Assembly: GCA_052035915.1 (NCBI GenBank)
Contig: JBPOHE010000068.1
Location: 1-17,132 of the forward strand
Source: JBPOHE01 sp052035915
GTDB taxonomy: Bacteria; Pseudomonadota; Gammaproteobacteria; Chromatiales; Chromatiaceae
DNA length: 17,132 nucleotides
Direction of reading: 5' to 3'
A program made the translations under genes and the position numbers. Positions 7,146 to 14,454 of this stretch are shown in pieces; the first letter of the stretch is position 1; every line of letters begins with the position of its first letter. Below the pieces are notes generated by a model. It did not search any database, was not told the DNA's origin, and saw only the letters and a program-made list of their open reading frames with translations.

Positions 7146-7161
7146 AAGCTCGTACTCGGGC

Positions 7162-7182
7162 GGATAAGCGGTACGCTTATCC
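7162..7182. repeat. Perfect 9-bp hairpin upstream of the Uma2-family gene
   Basis: GGATAAGCG-GTA-CGCTTATCC is a perfect 9-bp stem with a 3-nt loop, 16 nt after repeat-element copy 2. It resembles short GGATAAGCG-type repeats scattered in many proteobacterial genomes. No T-run follows, so termination is unlikely. An operator role cannot be excluded, because it lies 54 nt upstream of the gene start. Confidence 0.55.
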
Positions 7183-7235
7183 TTGTTGCTACACAAGATT
7201 CATCCAGTGACGACCAGCACCCAGGGAGCCCAACG

Positions 7236-7829
7236 ATGCCCAGTCCAGCCCAGGTTCAGAACCGAGGATACAGATACGCCGATTATTGCGCCTGGCCGGA
7301 CGACCAGCGCTGGGAGTTAATCGACGGCACGGCCTACGATATGAGCCCGGCTCCGAGCCGACGGCATCAGGAGGTCCTCGGTGAACTCTTCGTACAGATC
7401 AAGACCCGCTTAGGTTCCTCGCCCTGTCGAGTCTATGTCGCCCCCTTCGATATCCGTCTGCCCGCGCAGGACGAGGCCGACGATGAGGTGATGAGCGTGG
7501 TGCAGCCCGACATCGCTGTCATCTGCGACCAGCGCAAGTTGGACGACCGGGGCTGCCGCGGCGCGCCGGATTGGATCATCGAGGTGCTTTCCCCCACCAC
7601 CGCCGCCAAGGACCAGATCCAGAAACGAGATCTTTATGCGCGACATGGGGTGGCCGAGTATTGGCTGGTACACCCCTTGGATCGGCTCGTCATCATCTAT
7701 CGGCTCGAAGCGGGCGACTATGGCCGGCCCGAGATACAAGAAACCCGCGGCGAAACGCCCGTGGATCTCTTTCCCGGCTTGGCGATCGACTGGGATGTCA
7801 TCTATCCGGAGCCCTCGCCAGGGGCCTAA
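7236..7829 (+). CDS. Uma2 family (DUF820) restriction-endonuclease-fold protein
   Basis: A 197-residue protein of the Uma2/DUF820 family, which has a PD-(D/E)xK nuclease-like fold and no settled biological role. Family landmarks visible are WELIDGTAYDMSPAPS followed by RHQEVLGEL, then VQPDIAVICD, APDWIIEVLSP, and RDLYARHGVAEYWLVHP. The acidic residues in QPD and IIEVLSP match the expected nuclease-core positions. ATG at 7236 is chosen because GGGAG lies upstream and the family's N-terminal region begins soon after; an upstream in-frame ATG (7098) lies inside the repeat element and is unlikely. It stands alone between xseA and the acyl-CoA synthetase cluster, with no partner nuclease or methylase, and looks like an accessory gene. 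Confidence 0.88.
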   Translation: MPSPAQVQNRGYRYADYCAWPDDQRWELIDGTAYDMSPAPSRRHQEVLGELFVQIKTRLGSSPCRVYVAPFDIRLPAQDEADDEVMSVVQPDIAVICDQRKLDDRGCRGAPDWIIEVLSPTTAAKDQIQKRDLYARHGVAEYWLVHPLDRLVIIYRLEAGDYGRPEIQETRGETPVDLFPGLAIDWDVIYPEPSPGA

Positions 7830-7937
7830 CGGATCAGAGCTGGGGAGGCCACAACCCGGCCTCGGCTGCGGGGAGATAGGGGCTAAAATATTTTCGGCTG
7901 TTTCCCCACCCAACACGAACAAGGCGACACCCCTTTC

Positions 7938-9482
7938 ATGCACATCGACTGGCTGGCCAAACGCGCCGATCTCTCCCCCCAGCGGATCGCCCTCATCGAC
8001 AGCCTGCACGGCTGTCGCCCCATCACCTATGCCGACTGGAACCGGGCGGCCAACCGCATGGCTTGGTTGCTACGTGAGCGTTGCGGACTGGGCCAGGGGG
8101 ATCGGGTCGCCATTCTGGCGATGAACTGCGTGGAATACCTGGATCTCTGGTTCGCCTGTCAAAAGCTGGGGGCCATACTGCAACACCTGAACTGGCGTCT
8201 CAGCGTTCCGGAATTGACGGAATTGATCGCCGATGCGACACCCCGGGTGCTGGTCTATGGCGCCGATTTCCTCGCCCAGGTCGATCAGTTGCGCCACCTC
8301 GCCGGAAGCCTGGAACAGTGTCTGGCCTTGGAGGAACGGAGTCCGGATGGAGCGGATGACCTCTGTCTCGATGAGCGGGAGGGGTTTCCGGTCTCCTCTC
8401 CGCCCCTGGTCGAACTCGATCTGGATGACCCCTGGTCGCTCTGTTACACCGGCGGCACCACCGGCCTGCCGAAAGGGGCGGTGCTCACCCAGGGCAATAT
8501 CCTGTGGAACGCCGTCAACACCCTCACCAGTTGGGAACTCAAGGCGGATGATGTCACCCTGCTCAACGCCCCGCTGTTCCACACCGGCGGCTTGAACGTG
8601 CTGACCGCCCCCCTGGTGCTCGGCGGGGGAACCTCCATTCTCTGCCGGAATTTCGATCCGGATCAGGTGTTCGATCTGCTCCAGAACTTTGAGGTGACCC
8701 TCTGGTTCGGGGTACCGACCATGTTCATCCTGATGCAGCAGCATCCCCGCTGGGCCGAGGCGGATCTTTCCCGCTTGAGGTTCGTCATCAGTGGTGGCGC
8801 GCCTTGTCCGCCGCCGGTGTTCGAGCGCTTCTGGGCCAAGGGGGTGGAGTTCAAGAGCGGTTACGGCCTGACCGAGGCGGGGCCCAATACCTTCTGGTTA
8901 CCCCGGGAGGACGGGCGTCGCAAGCCGGGCTCGGTGGGAAAACCCCTGTTCCAGGTTGAGGTCCGGGTGCGACTGGAAGACAGGGAGGCCGGCCCCGGGG
9001 AGGTGGGTGAGCTGTATATCCGCGGGCCCCATGTCTGTCGGGGCTACTGGAACCGCCCCCTGGAAACGGCCCAGGCGATCCAGGATGGTTGGCTGCGCAC
9101 CGGGGATCTGGCCTGTCATGACGAGGAGGGCTATTACTCCATCGTCGGACGCCGCAAGGATATGATCATCAGCGGCGGCGAGAATATCTATCCAGCCGAG
9201 GTGGAGAGCGTGCTGGCGAGTCATCCCGGGGTGGCGGAGGCGGTGTTGATCGGTGTGCCGGACGACACCTGGGGGGAGGTCGGACGGGCGGTGGTCGTAG
9301 CGGTACCGGGGTGTGAACCCAGCGCCGAGGACTTGCTGTCCTTCTGCGGCACACGTCTGGCCAGGTATAAAATCCCCCGCAGCCTGGTCTTTGTCCCCTC
9401 GATTCCCCGCACCGCCGCGCACAAGGTGGACAAGCTGGCCTTGCACCGTCTTTATGGGCCACCTCAGTTCAGCAAGGAATAA
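7938..9482 (+). CDS. AMP-dependent acyl-CoA synthetase (long/medium-chain type), first copy
   Basis: A 514-residue ANL-superfamily adenylate-forming enzyme that would activate a carboxylic acid as acyl-AMP and then acyl-CoA. Motifs in order: the phosphate loop YTGGTTGLPKG (170-180), the acyl-pocket region PLFHTGG (212-218), YGLTE (309-313), RTGD (387-390), GRRKD (404-408), SGGENIYP and the C-terminal catalytic lysine Lys496. The residue before that lysine is His (RTAAHK) where family members nearly always have Gly. Substrate cannot be told from the sequence. It is the first gene of a tight cluster, followed 7 nt later by a hydrolase gene. The 108-nt gap upstream holds a GAGGCC/GGCCTC hairpin (7845-7863) and an AT-rich TAAAAT (7884-7889) that could be a -10 box, but with no good -35. 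Confidence 0.93.
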   Translation: MHIDWLAKRADLSPQRIALIDSLHGCRPITYADWNRAANRMAWLLRERCGLGQGDRVAILAMNCVEYLDLWFACQKLGAILQHLNWRLSVPELTELIADATPRVLVYGADFLAQVDQLRHLAGSLEQCLALEERSPDGADDLCLDEREGFPVSSPPLVELDLDDPWSLCYTGGTTGLPKGAVLTQGNILWNAVNTLTSWELKADDVTLLNAPLFHTGGLNVLTAPLVLGGGTSILCRNFDPDQVFDLLQNFEVTLWFGVPTMFILMQQHPRWAEADLSRLRFVISGGAPCPPPVFERFWAKGVEFKSGYGLTEAGPNTFWLPREDGRRKPGSVGKPLFQVEVRVRLEDREAGPGEVGELYIRGPHVCRGYWNRPLETAQAIQDGWLRTGDLACHDEEGYYSIVGRRKDMIISGGENIYPAEVESVLASHPGVAEAVLIGVPDDTWGEVGRAVVVAVPGCEPSAEDLLSFCGTRLARYKIPRSLVFVPSIPRTAAHKVDKLALHRLYGPPQFSKE

Positions 9483-9489
9483 TAAACAA

Positions 9490-10302
9490 ATGCCAAGTCT
9501 TATCGCGAATGGCCTCAGCGTTCATTATGAAGTCAGTGGCGAAGGACCACCCCTGGTATTCATCACCGGGCTCGGCTACGGAGGATGGTTCTGGCATAAG
9601 ATTGCGCCATTATTGACCGACGACTATACGGTCTTGACTTATGACAACCGTGGCGCCGGTGGCACCGATAAGCCTCCCGGCCCTTATGACCTGGCCATGC
9701 TGGCGGCGGATGCGGCGGCTTTATTGGATGCCCTGGACTGGCGCCGGGTTATCCTCTGCGGGCATTCCCTGGGCGGCTTCATCGCCCAGGAGTTGGCGCT
9801 CAGTCGGCCGGATCTGGTCGGACGACTGATCCTCGCCGCCACCCACACCGGAGGACCGGCGGTCGTTCCCATGAGCCCGGAAGTGATGGCCGTCATCATG
9901 GACCGGAGCGGCGAGCCGGAGGACCTGTACCGTCGGGGAATCGGGCTGGCCACGGCCCCGGGGTATGCCGAGAGCCACCCGGAAGATTTCCGGGCCATCC
10001 TCGAGTATCGCCTGAGCCAGCCTGTTTTACCCGAACACTATGCCGCGCAAGCCATGGCGGGAGCGGCCATGGCCAACCTCAGCACCGAGGAGGTCGCCGG
10101 GCGTCTGGCCCGGATCACCATCCCCACCCTGATCCTGTTCGGTGACCAGGACCAGGTGGTCCCTCCCGGCAATGCCCGGTTCTTCCTTGATCTCATGCCC
10201 CAGGCGGTGTCTTGTCTGGTCCCGGGCACGGGCCACCTGTTCCCCCTGGAGGATCCCCAGACCAGCGCCCGAGTCATTGCCAACTTCTGCGTCCGCGCCT
10301 AA
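9490..10302 (+). CDS. Alpha/beta hydrolase
   Basis: A 270-residue alpha/beta-hydrolase-fold protein, similar in layout to 3-oxoadipate enol-lactonase, haloperoxidase and esterase relatives. The nucleophile is Ser93 in GHSLGG, the likely acid is Asp221 in GDQDQVVP, and the base is His249 in GTGHLFP. The oxyanion region FITGLGYGG lies at 24-32, and YDNRGAGGTD is typical of the family. No signal peptide is seen, so it is cytoplasmic. ATG at 9490 lies 7 nt after the first synthetase stop, with AAGGAA upstream. Its place between two acyl-CoA synthetases suggests it acts on an ester, lactone or thioester in the same pathway. This is inference from context; the substrate is unknown. Confidence 0.9.
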   Translation: MPSLIANGLSVHYEVSGEGPPLVFITGLGYGGWFWHKIAPLLTDDYTVLTYDNRGAGGTDKPPGPYDLAMLAADAAALLDALDWRRVILCGHSLGGFIAQELALSRPDLVGRLILAATHTGGPAVVPMSPEVMAVIMDRSGEPEDLYRRGIGLATAPGYAESHPEDFRAILEYRLSQPVLPEHYAAQAMAGAAMANLSTEEVAGRLARITIPTLILFGDQDQVVPPGNARFFLDLMPQAVSCLVPGTGHLFPLEDPQTSARVIANFCVRA

Positions 10303-10308
10303 CAGACC

Positions 10309-11874
10309 ATGTATATCGGTGATTATCTCGGACGGCGGGCCTTGTATACCCCGGATCGCCTGGCCATTCTCGATGCCGGGCGTTCGCCCGAGTGGCGCTT
10401 GACCTACGCCGAGTTGAACCGACGCACCAACCGCCTGGCCCATTGGCTACGCCATCAAGCCGGAGTGGGCTATGGCGATCGGGTGGCGATACTCGCCCGG
10501 GATCGGGTGGAACATCTGGAAGCCTTCTTCGCCTGCGGCAAACTCGGGGCTATCCATGTCCCGCTGAATTGGCGTGCCCATTGGCGGGAACTCCTCGGGA
10601 TGCTCGCCCAGGTCCGGCCCAAGGTACTGATCTTCGAGGAGGAATTCCGCCCTGCTGTGACCGGGATCGATGAGTCGATGGCTGCCGAGCCAGCGGGGAT
10701 CACTCATGGCCTGCATCTGGATGGCGCGGGGCTGGAATGGAGCCGTCATTACGAAACCCAGCTCCAGGCCAGTCCGGACTCGACAATCGGCTACGAGAAA
10801 CTGGAGGCGGAGGATATCGCCGCCCTCATCTTTACCGGCGGCACCACCGGACTCCCCAAGGCGGCACGTATCTCCCATCGCATGATCGCCTGGAACAGCC
10901 TCAACACCCTCATCCATGACGTGATCCCCGGTGATCTTTACCTCAATGTCTTTCCCCTCTTTCACACCGGTGGTCTGTTCGTCTATACCCTGCCCCAGGT
11001 GATTCTGGGCGGGACCAGCATCCTGCTGCGACACTTCGATCCAAGCCGGGTGCTGGAGTTGATCGAAGGGGAGCGCGTCAGCCTCTTCGCCGGGGTGCCC
11101 ACCATGTATCGGTTGCTGACCCAATCCCCCCGTTGGCCCCAGGCGGATCTGTCCTCGCTACGTTTTTGCACCAGTGGCGGAGCACCCTTGCCGGTGCCTT
11201 TGGTGGAACAATACGCCCGCGAGAAAGGGGTGAGGTTCAAACAGGGGTTCGGCATGACCGAGTTTGGGCCAGGCGTCTTTGCCCTGGCGCCGGAGGACGC
11301 CGTCTCCAAGGCCGGCTCCATCGGGCGGCCTAACTTTTTTGTCGAGGCACGGGTACTGGATCCCCAGGGGCGGGCGCTGGGTCCCGGAGAACCCGGGGAA
11401 TTGGTATTGCGCGGTCCATCCCTGAGTTCGGGATACTTCGGCCAGCCCGGGATGGAAGGACCAGTGTTGGACCCGGAGGGGTTCTTTCATACCGGCGATG
11501 TCGCGAAATACGATGCGGATGGGTATTTCTTCATCCTCGACCGGCTCAAGGATATGTATCTTTCCGGCGGGGAGAACGTCTATCCGGTGGAGATCGAGCA
11601 GGCCCTCTATCAACACCCCGGGGTGCAGCACTGTGCCGTCATCGGGGTCCCGGACCCCAAATGGGGTGAGGTGGGATTGGCCTGCGTGGTACCGGCACCC
11701 GGGCAGAGTCTCGATGAGGTCGAGCTCTTGGTCTTCCTCAGGGACCGCCTCGCCGGATACAAGGTCCCCGCCCGGGTGGAATTTCTCGATCAACTCCCAC
11801 TCAGCGCCGCCGGGAAAATCCTCAAGTCCGTCTTGCGGGCCAGGATGATCGGTTTGGGTTCCAGAACTGAATGA
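10309..11874 (+). CDS. AMP-dependent acyl-CoA synthetase, second copy
   Basis: A 521-residue ANL enzyme clearly paralogous to the synthetase two genes upstream; both share PLFHTGG, GVPTM, SGGAP and SGGEN-YP blocks in the same spacing. Motifs: FTGGTTGLPKAA (175-186, with Ala where Gly usually ends the loop), FGMTE (314-318), HTGD (394-397), DRLKD (411-415), and catalytic Lys503 in the normal context SAAGK. It starts 6 nt after the hydrolase stop with little Shine-Dalgarno signal, so translation is probably coupled. The pair may handle two different acids, or successive steps on one substrate. The ElyC-like gene follows 12 nt downstream, so it is likely cotranscribed. Confidence 0.93.
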   Translation: MYIGDYLGRRALYTPDRLAILDAGRSPEWRLTYAELNRRTNRLAHWLRHQAGVGYGDRVAILARDRVEHLEAFFACGKLGAIHVPLNWRAHWRELLGMLAQVRPKVLIFEEEFRPAVTGIDESMAAEPAGITHGLHLDGAGLEWSRHYETQLQASPDSTIGYEKLEAEDIAALIFTGGTTGLPKAARISHRMIAWNSLNTLIHDVIPGDLYLNVFPLFHTGGLFVYTLPQVILGGTSILLRHFDPSRVLELIEGERVSLFAGVPTMYRLLTQSPRWPQADLSSLRFCTSGGAPLPVPLVEQYAREKGVRFKQGFGMTEFGPGVFALAPEDAVSKAGSIGRPNFFVEARVLDPQGRALGPGEPGELVLRGPSLSSGYFGQPGMEGPVLDPEGFFHTGDVAKYDADGYFFILDRLKDMYLSGGENVYPVEIEQALYQHPGVQHCAVIGVPDPKWGEVGLACVVPAPGQSLDEVELLVFLRDRLAGYKVPARVEFLDQLPLSAAGKILKSVLRARMIGLGSRTE

Positions 11875-11886
11875 GTCCGAAAGACA

Positions 11887-12651
11887 ATGGATTATTTTCT
11901 CAGCAAGCTGCTCCCCCTCTTCTTCTACCCCCTGGGCCTGGCCATCGCGGTCGGCCTCTGGGTAAGCCTCGTGGGCCTGAGGCAAGGGGCCCGCAAGACA
12001 GCCTGTCTCGGGCTGGTAGCTACGGCTGGGTTATGGTTGAGCAGCACCCCTTTCTGTGCCGATTGGTTGTTCCAAGGGTTGCAACAGCCATTCCCCCTGC
12101 AACCCATGACGGCCATACCCAAGGCGGAGGCTATCCTGGTGCTTGGAGGGCTCGCCGAGGGGCCGGCGGACAGGCCGGACACCGTTGATTATGCCGACAG
12201 CATCGAACGTGCCCTCTACGCGAGACATCTGTTTCTGGCGGATAAGGCGCCCTTGATCTTGATCTCGGGTGGTTCCGCCCCGGGATGGCGACCGGAGGCG
12301 GAGATCATCGCCGATCTCCTGGTCGATCTGGGGGTGCCGAGAACCGCTTTGCTCACTGAAAGCAAGAGTCGGAACACCAGGCAGAATGCCCTCTTCTCCC
12401 AAGCCTTGCTGCAAGAGAGGCGGATCGAGCGGGTATTGCTGGTGACCTCGGCCTATCACATGCAACGTGCCCAGGCGACCTTCCGGGCCCTGGGTGTGGA
12501 GGTGATTCCCGCCCCGACTGACCACCACCTCACAGCGGATGAGTTTCCCAGCATGAACTGGTTGCCCAAGGCCGAGGCCCTGGAGCAATCTACCCGGGCG
12601 TTGAAAGAATATCTGGGATGGGTGGTCTATAGATTGAGAGGCTGGGCTTAA
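11887..12651 (+). CDS. ElyC/SanA/YdcF-family membrane protein (DUF218)
   Basis: A 254-residue protein with two N-terminal hydrophobic segments (about 6-30 and 37-54) followed by a DUF218 domain. Domain landmarks are AILVLGG (82-88), ILISGG, ESKSRNTRQNA and LLVTSAYHMQRA. Layout and length match E. coli ElyC (259 residues), an inner-membrane protein needed for envelope integrity and linked to peptidoglycan and lipid-carrier metabolism. The DUF218 domain probably faces the periplasm. ATG at 11887 lies 12 nt after the second acyl-CoA synthetase, so expression with that cluster is likely, though a functional link is not evident. YdcF itself lacks this two-helix start, so ElyC is the better match. 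Confidence 0.85.
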   Translation: MDYFLSKLLPLFFYPLGLAIAVGLWVSLVGLRQGARKTACLGLVATAGLWLSSTPFCADWLFQGLQQPFPLQPMTAIPKAEAILVLGGLAEGPADRPDTVDYADSIERALYARHLFLADKAPLILISGGSAPGWRPEAEIIADLLVDLGVPRTALLTESKSRNTRQNALFSQALLQERRIERVLLVTSAYHMQRAQATFRALGVEVIPAPTDHHLTADEFPSMNWLPKAEALEQSTRALKEYLGWVVYRLRGWA

Positions 12652-12801
12652 CCGAGGAAGGACGGCGGCTGTTTTGTCCCAATATAAACTCATTCTCAGA
12701 AAGTCATTTCAACCTTTTGATAAGGTGGATTATTATATTTTGCCTTCAATTCTCATCCGGAACACCGGGTCTGGTTGCCGCTTACTACGATGATGGTTTC
12801 A

Positions 12802-13446
12802 ATGCGTACACTCTGTCTCTTACTTGGGCTGACGACGTTCTTGTCCGGGCTTACCGGCTGCGCCTGGTTCACATCGGCGCCCGAGGAAGACCAGGAGAAC
12901 AAGAACGCTGTAGCCTTGCCGGATGGAACCGGAACGACCGTTACGGATAGCAAGCCGACCCTCCCGGATGACAGGCAGTTGCGTATCGAGGTCTATAAGG
13001 ATAAACGGGAGATCGTGCTCAAGCGCGGTCAGGTGGCGATCGGAAACTATGACGTGCGTTTGGGCCGCAACCCCAAGGGTAAAAAGCTGACGCAAGGCGA
13101 CTCGCGAACGCCGGAAGGACGGTACCGGGTCTGCGAGGTCCGGCCAAGCAAGTATAAGGCCTTCATCTGGTTCAACTACCCGAATGAAGAGGATGCCGAC
13201 CTGGCCTTGCGCGAGGGGCGTCTCAGCGCGGACCAACACCGTCGCATCCTCACCGCCCTGAAAGCGGGGCAGTGTCCGCCCTCCAATACACCCTTGGGTG
13301 GTCTGGTGGGAATCCATGGCGACGAGGAGGAGCCACCACGCCGGTACAATTGGACCCAGGGCTGTATCGCCCTAGTCAACAATCATGATGTGCTGCATCT
13401 GGCAAAACTCATTCGGCCCGGCACCCCGGTGGTGATTCATCCTTGA
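12802..13446 (+). CDS. L,D-transpeptidase family lipoprotein (YkuD domain)
   Basis: A 214-residue exported protein. MRTLCLLLGL, a hydrophobic stretch and the lipobox LTGC (Cys20) mark a lipoprotein signal peptide. A short polar linker follows, then a YkuD catalytic domain from about residue 58. The catalytic signature is GIHG (170-173, His172) and NWTQGCIAL with Cys188. The TxGCIAL form replaces the textbook SHGC, as in a known subgroup. Such enzymes form 3-3 peptidoglycan cross-links or attach proteins to the wall; which of these applies here is unknown. The start is uncertain: ATGs at 12790 and 12793 are in frame, and no strong Shine-Dalgarno favours one. The start at 12802 gives the cleanest signal peptide. 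The 150-nt upstream gap is AT-rich (12715-12760) and may hold a promoter. Confidence 0.88.
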   Translation: MRTLCLLLGLTTFLSGLTGCAWFTSAPEEDQENKNAVALPDGTGTTVTDSKPTLPDDRQLRIEVYKDKREIVLKRGQVAIGNYDVRLGRNPKGKKLTQGDSRTPEGRYRVCEVRPSKYKAFIWFNYPNEEDADLALREGRLSADQHRRILTALKAGQCPPSNTPLGGLVGIHGDEEEPPRRYNWTQGCIALVNNHDVLHLAKLIRPGTPVVIHP

Positions 13447-13511
13447 GGCGTTGCCTGGGGCAAGTAATTGTTTTCGCCAGCGACACCCCCTTGCCACCTA
13501 TCCGTTTATTC

Positions 13512-13541
13512 CCCCCCTTGATAAGGGGGGATTGAGGGGGG
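13512..13541. repeat. C/G-run hairpin repeat
   Basis: CCCCCCTT-GAT-AAGGGGGG (13512-13530) is a perfect 8-bp stem, followed by ATTGAGGGGGG, a second G-run able to compete for the same C-run. Repeats of the form CCCCCTTxxxAAGGGGG-ATTxAGGGGG are widespread in bacterial intergenic regions, from general knowledge. It lies 65 nt after the L,D-transpeptidase stop and has no T-run. Confidence 0.6.
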
Positions 13542-13676
13542 TTCACAGCGGCGAACTCTCTGACCCAGCCATCCTGGCCGCGGGGCTTCAGGCCAGAAAA
13601 TCCCCCTTCTCCATCCTTTTCCAACGGGAAGGAGGCTTAGGAACCCTTTCCCCGAGGGAAAACGGCCATTCCCCGT

Positions 13677-13706
13677 TTGACCGAAAAATTCCATCTAAGA
13701 TAGAAT
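13677..13706 (+). promoter_or_regulatory. Sigma70-type promoter of rplU-rpmA
   Basis: TTGACC (13677-13682, 5/6 match to -35), an 18-nt spacer and TAGAAT (13701-13706, 5/6 match to -10). It sits 72 nt before the rplU start and suits a strongly expressed ribosomal protein operon. Confidence 0.75.
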
Positions 13707-13777
13707 TTTGCGTTTTATCTTTACGCGAAAAATGCGGCTTCTGCCGTAGCAGCGATGACTGGATGGGGATGACAAAG

Positions 13778-14092
13778 ATGTATGCGGTGATACAAACCGG
13801 TGGTAAGCAGCACCGGGTGGCTGAAGGGGATACCCTGAAGGTCGAGAAATTGGAAGCCGAAACCGGCTCGACCGTCGAATTCGACAAAGTGCTCATGGTC
13901 GCCGACGGCGACGAGGTGAAGATCGGCACCCCCTATCTCGATGGAGGTAAGGTGACCGCCGAGGTACAGGCCCTTGGCCGGGCCAAGAAGGTGCACATCC
14001 TCAAGTTCCGGCGCCGCAAGCACTACCTGAAGCGTCAGGGACACCGTCAATGGTACACTCAGGTGAAGATAACCGGCATCAGCGCGGGTTGA
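13778..14092 (+). CDS. rplU: 50S ribosomal protein L21
   Basis: 104 residues (E. coli L21: 103), matching throughout: MYAVIQTGGKQHRV at the start, then EVKIGTPYLDGG, KFRRRKHYLKRQGHRQ, and VKITGIS at the end. L21 binds 23S rRNA in the large subunit. ATG at 13778 gives the standard N-terminus with GGGGAT upstream; an in-frame ATG at 13769 would add three residues and lacks spacing to a Shine-Dalgarno. It is the first gene of the rplU-rpmA operon, behind a good sigma70 promoter. rpmA follows after 13 nt. Confidence 0.99.
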   Translation: MYAVIQTGGKQHRVAEGDTLKVEKLEAETGSTVEFDKVLMVADGDEVKIGTPYLDGGKVTAEVQALGRAKKVHILKFRRRKHYLKRQGHRQWYTQVKITGISAG

Positions 14093-14105
14093 AGAGGTTT
14101 GATCC

Positions 14106-14366
14106 ATGGCTCATAAGAAAGCAGGCGGTAGTTCCCGCAACGGTCGCGATTCCCAATCCAAACGGCTGGGCGTCAAGGTGTTCGGCGGTCAGTTGGTTCC
14201 GGCCGGCAGCATTATCGTCAGGCAACGGGGCAGCACTTTTCGCAACGGCGACAATGTCGGCTGCGGACGCGATTTCACCCTGTTCGCCAAGGTGACCGGC
14301 ACCGTGAAATTCGAGGTGAAGGGACCGAACAACCACAAATTCGTGAGCGTGGTGGCGGCCGCCTGA
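14106..14366 (+). CDS. rpmA: 50S ribosomal protein L27
   Basis: 86 residues (E. coli L27: 85). The start MAHKKAGGSSRNGRDS is the flexible N-terminal tail that reaches the peptidyl-transferase centre. It begins directly with the mature form, without the cleaved extension seen in Firmicutes. GSIIVRQRG, GCGRDFTLFAK and KFEVKGPNNHKF are family blocks. It is cotranscribed with rplU, and an intrinsic terminator follows 25 nt after its stop. Confidence 0.99.
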   Translation: MAHKKAGGSSRNGRDSQSKRLGVKVFGGQLVPAGSIIVRQRGSTFRNGDNVGCGRDFTLFAKVTGTVKFEVKGPNNHKFVSVVAAA

Positions 14367-14391
14367 GGGCGCCCGATCCCGCTCGATCGAG

Positions 14392-14423
14392 GGCCTCGTC
14401 AATCGACGGGGCCTTTTGTTTTC
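14392..14423 (+). terminator. Intrinsic terminator after rpmA
   Basis: GGCCTCGTC-AATC-GACGGGGCC forms a 9-bp stem (one T-G pair) with a 4-nt loop, followed by TTTTGTTTTCT. It lies between rpmA and obgE and so separates, at least in part, the ribosomal protein genes from obgE-proB. Confidence 0.85.
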
Positions 14424-14454
14424 TAGCCAGACCGCGGTGGTGTTCTGAAATCCG

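Larger units (their letters stand above)
13447..13777. other. Intergenic region between the L,D-transpeptidase gene and rplU
   Basis: 331 bases with no convincing gene. It holds a C/G-run hairpin repeat (13512-13541), a further imperfect hairpin (TTTCCC/GGGAAA near 13647-13661), the rplU promoter (13677-13706) and a leader of roughly 65 nt. The leader has a short CGGC-TTCT-GCCG hairpin (13735-13746). No intrinsic terminator for the upstream gene is clear. Confidence 0.6.

Noticed and set aside
7098..7235. N-terminal extension of the Uma2-family gene
   Set aside because: The upstream part lies within repeat-element copy 2 and the hairpin; family similarity starts only after the ATG at 7236.
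13354..13368. L,D-transpeptidase catalytic motif TQGC instead of SHGC as a sign of inactivation
   Set aside because: A TxGCIAL form with the upstream IHG is known in a subgroup of YkuD proteins, and the catalytic Cys and His remain.
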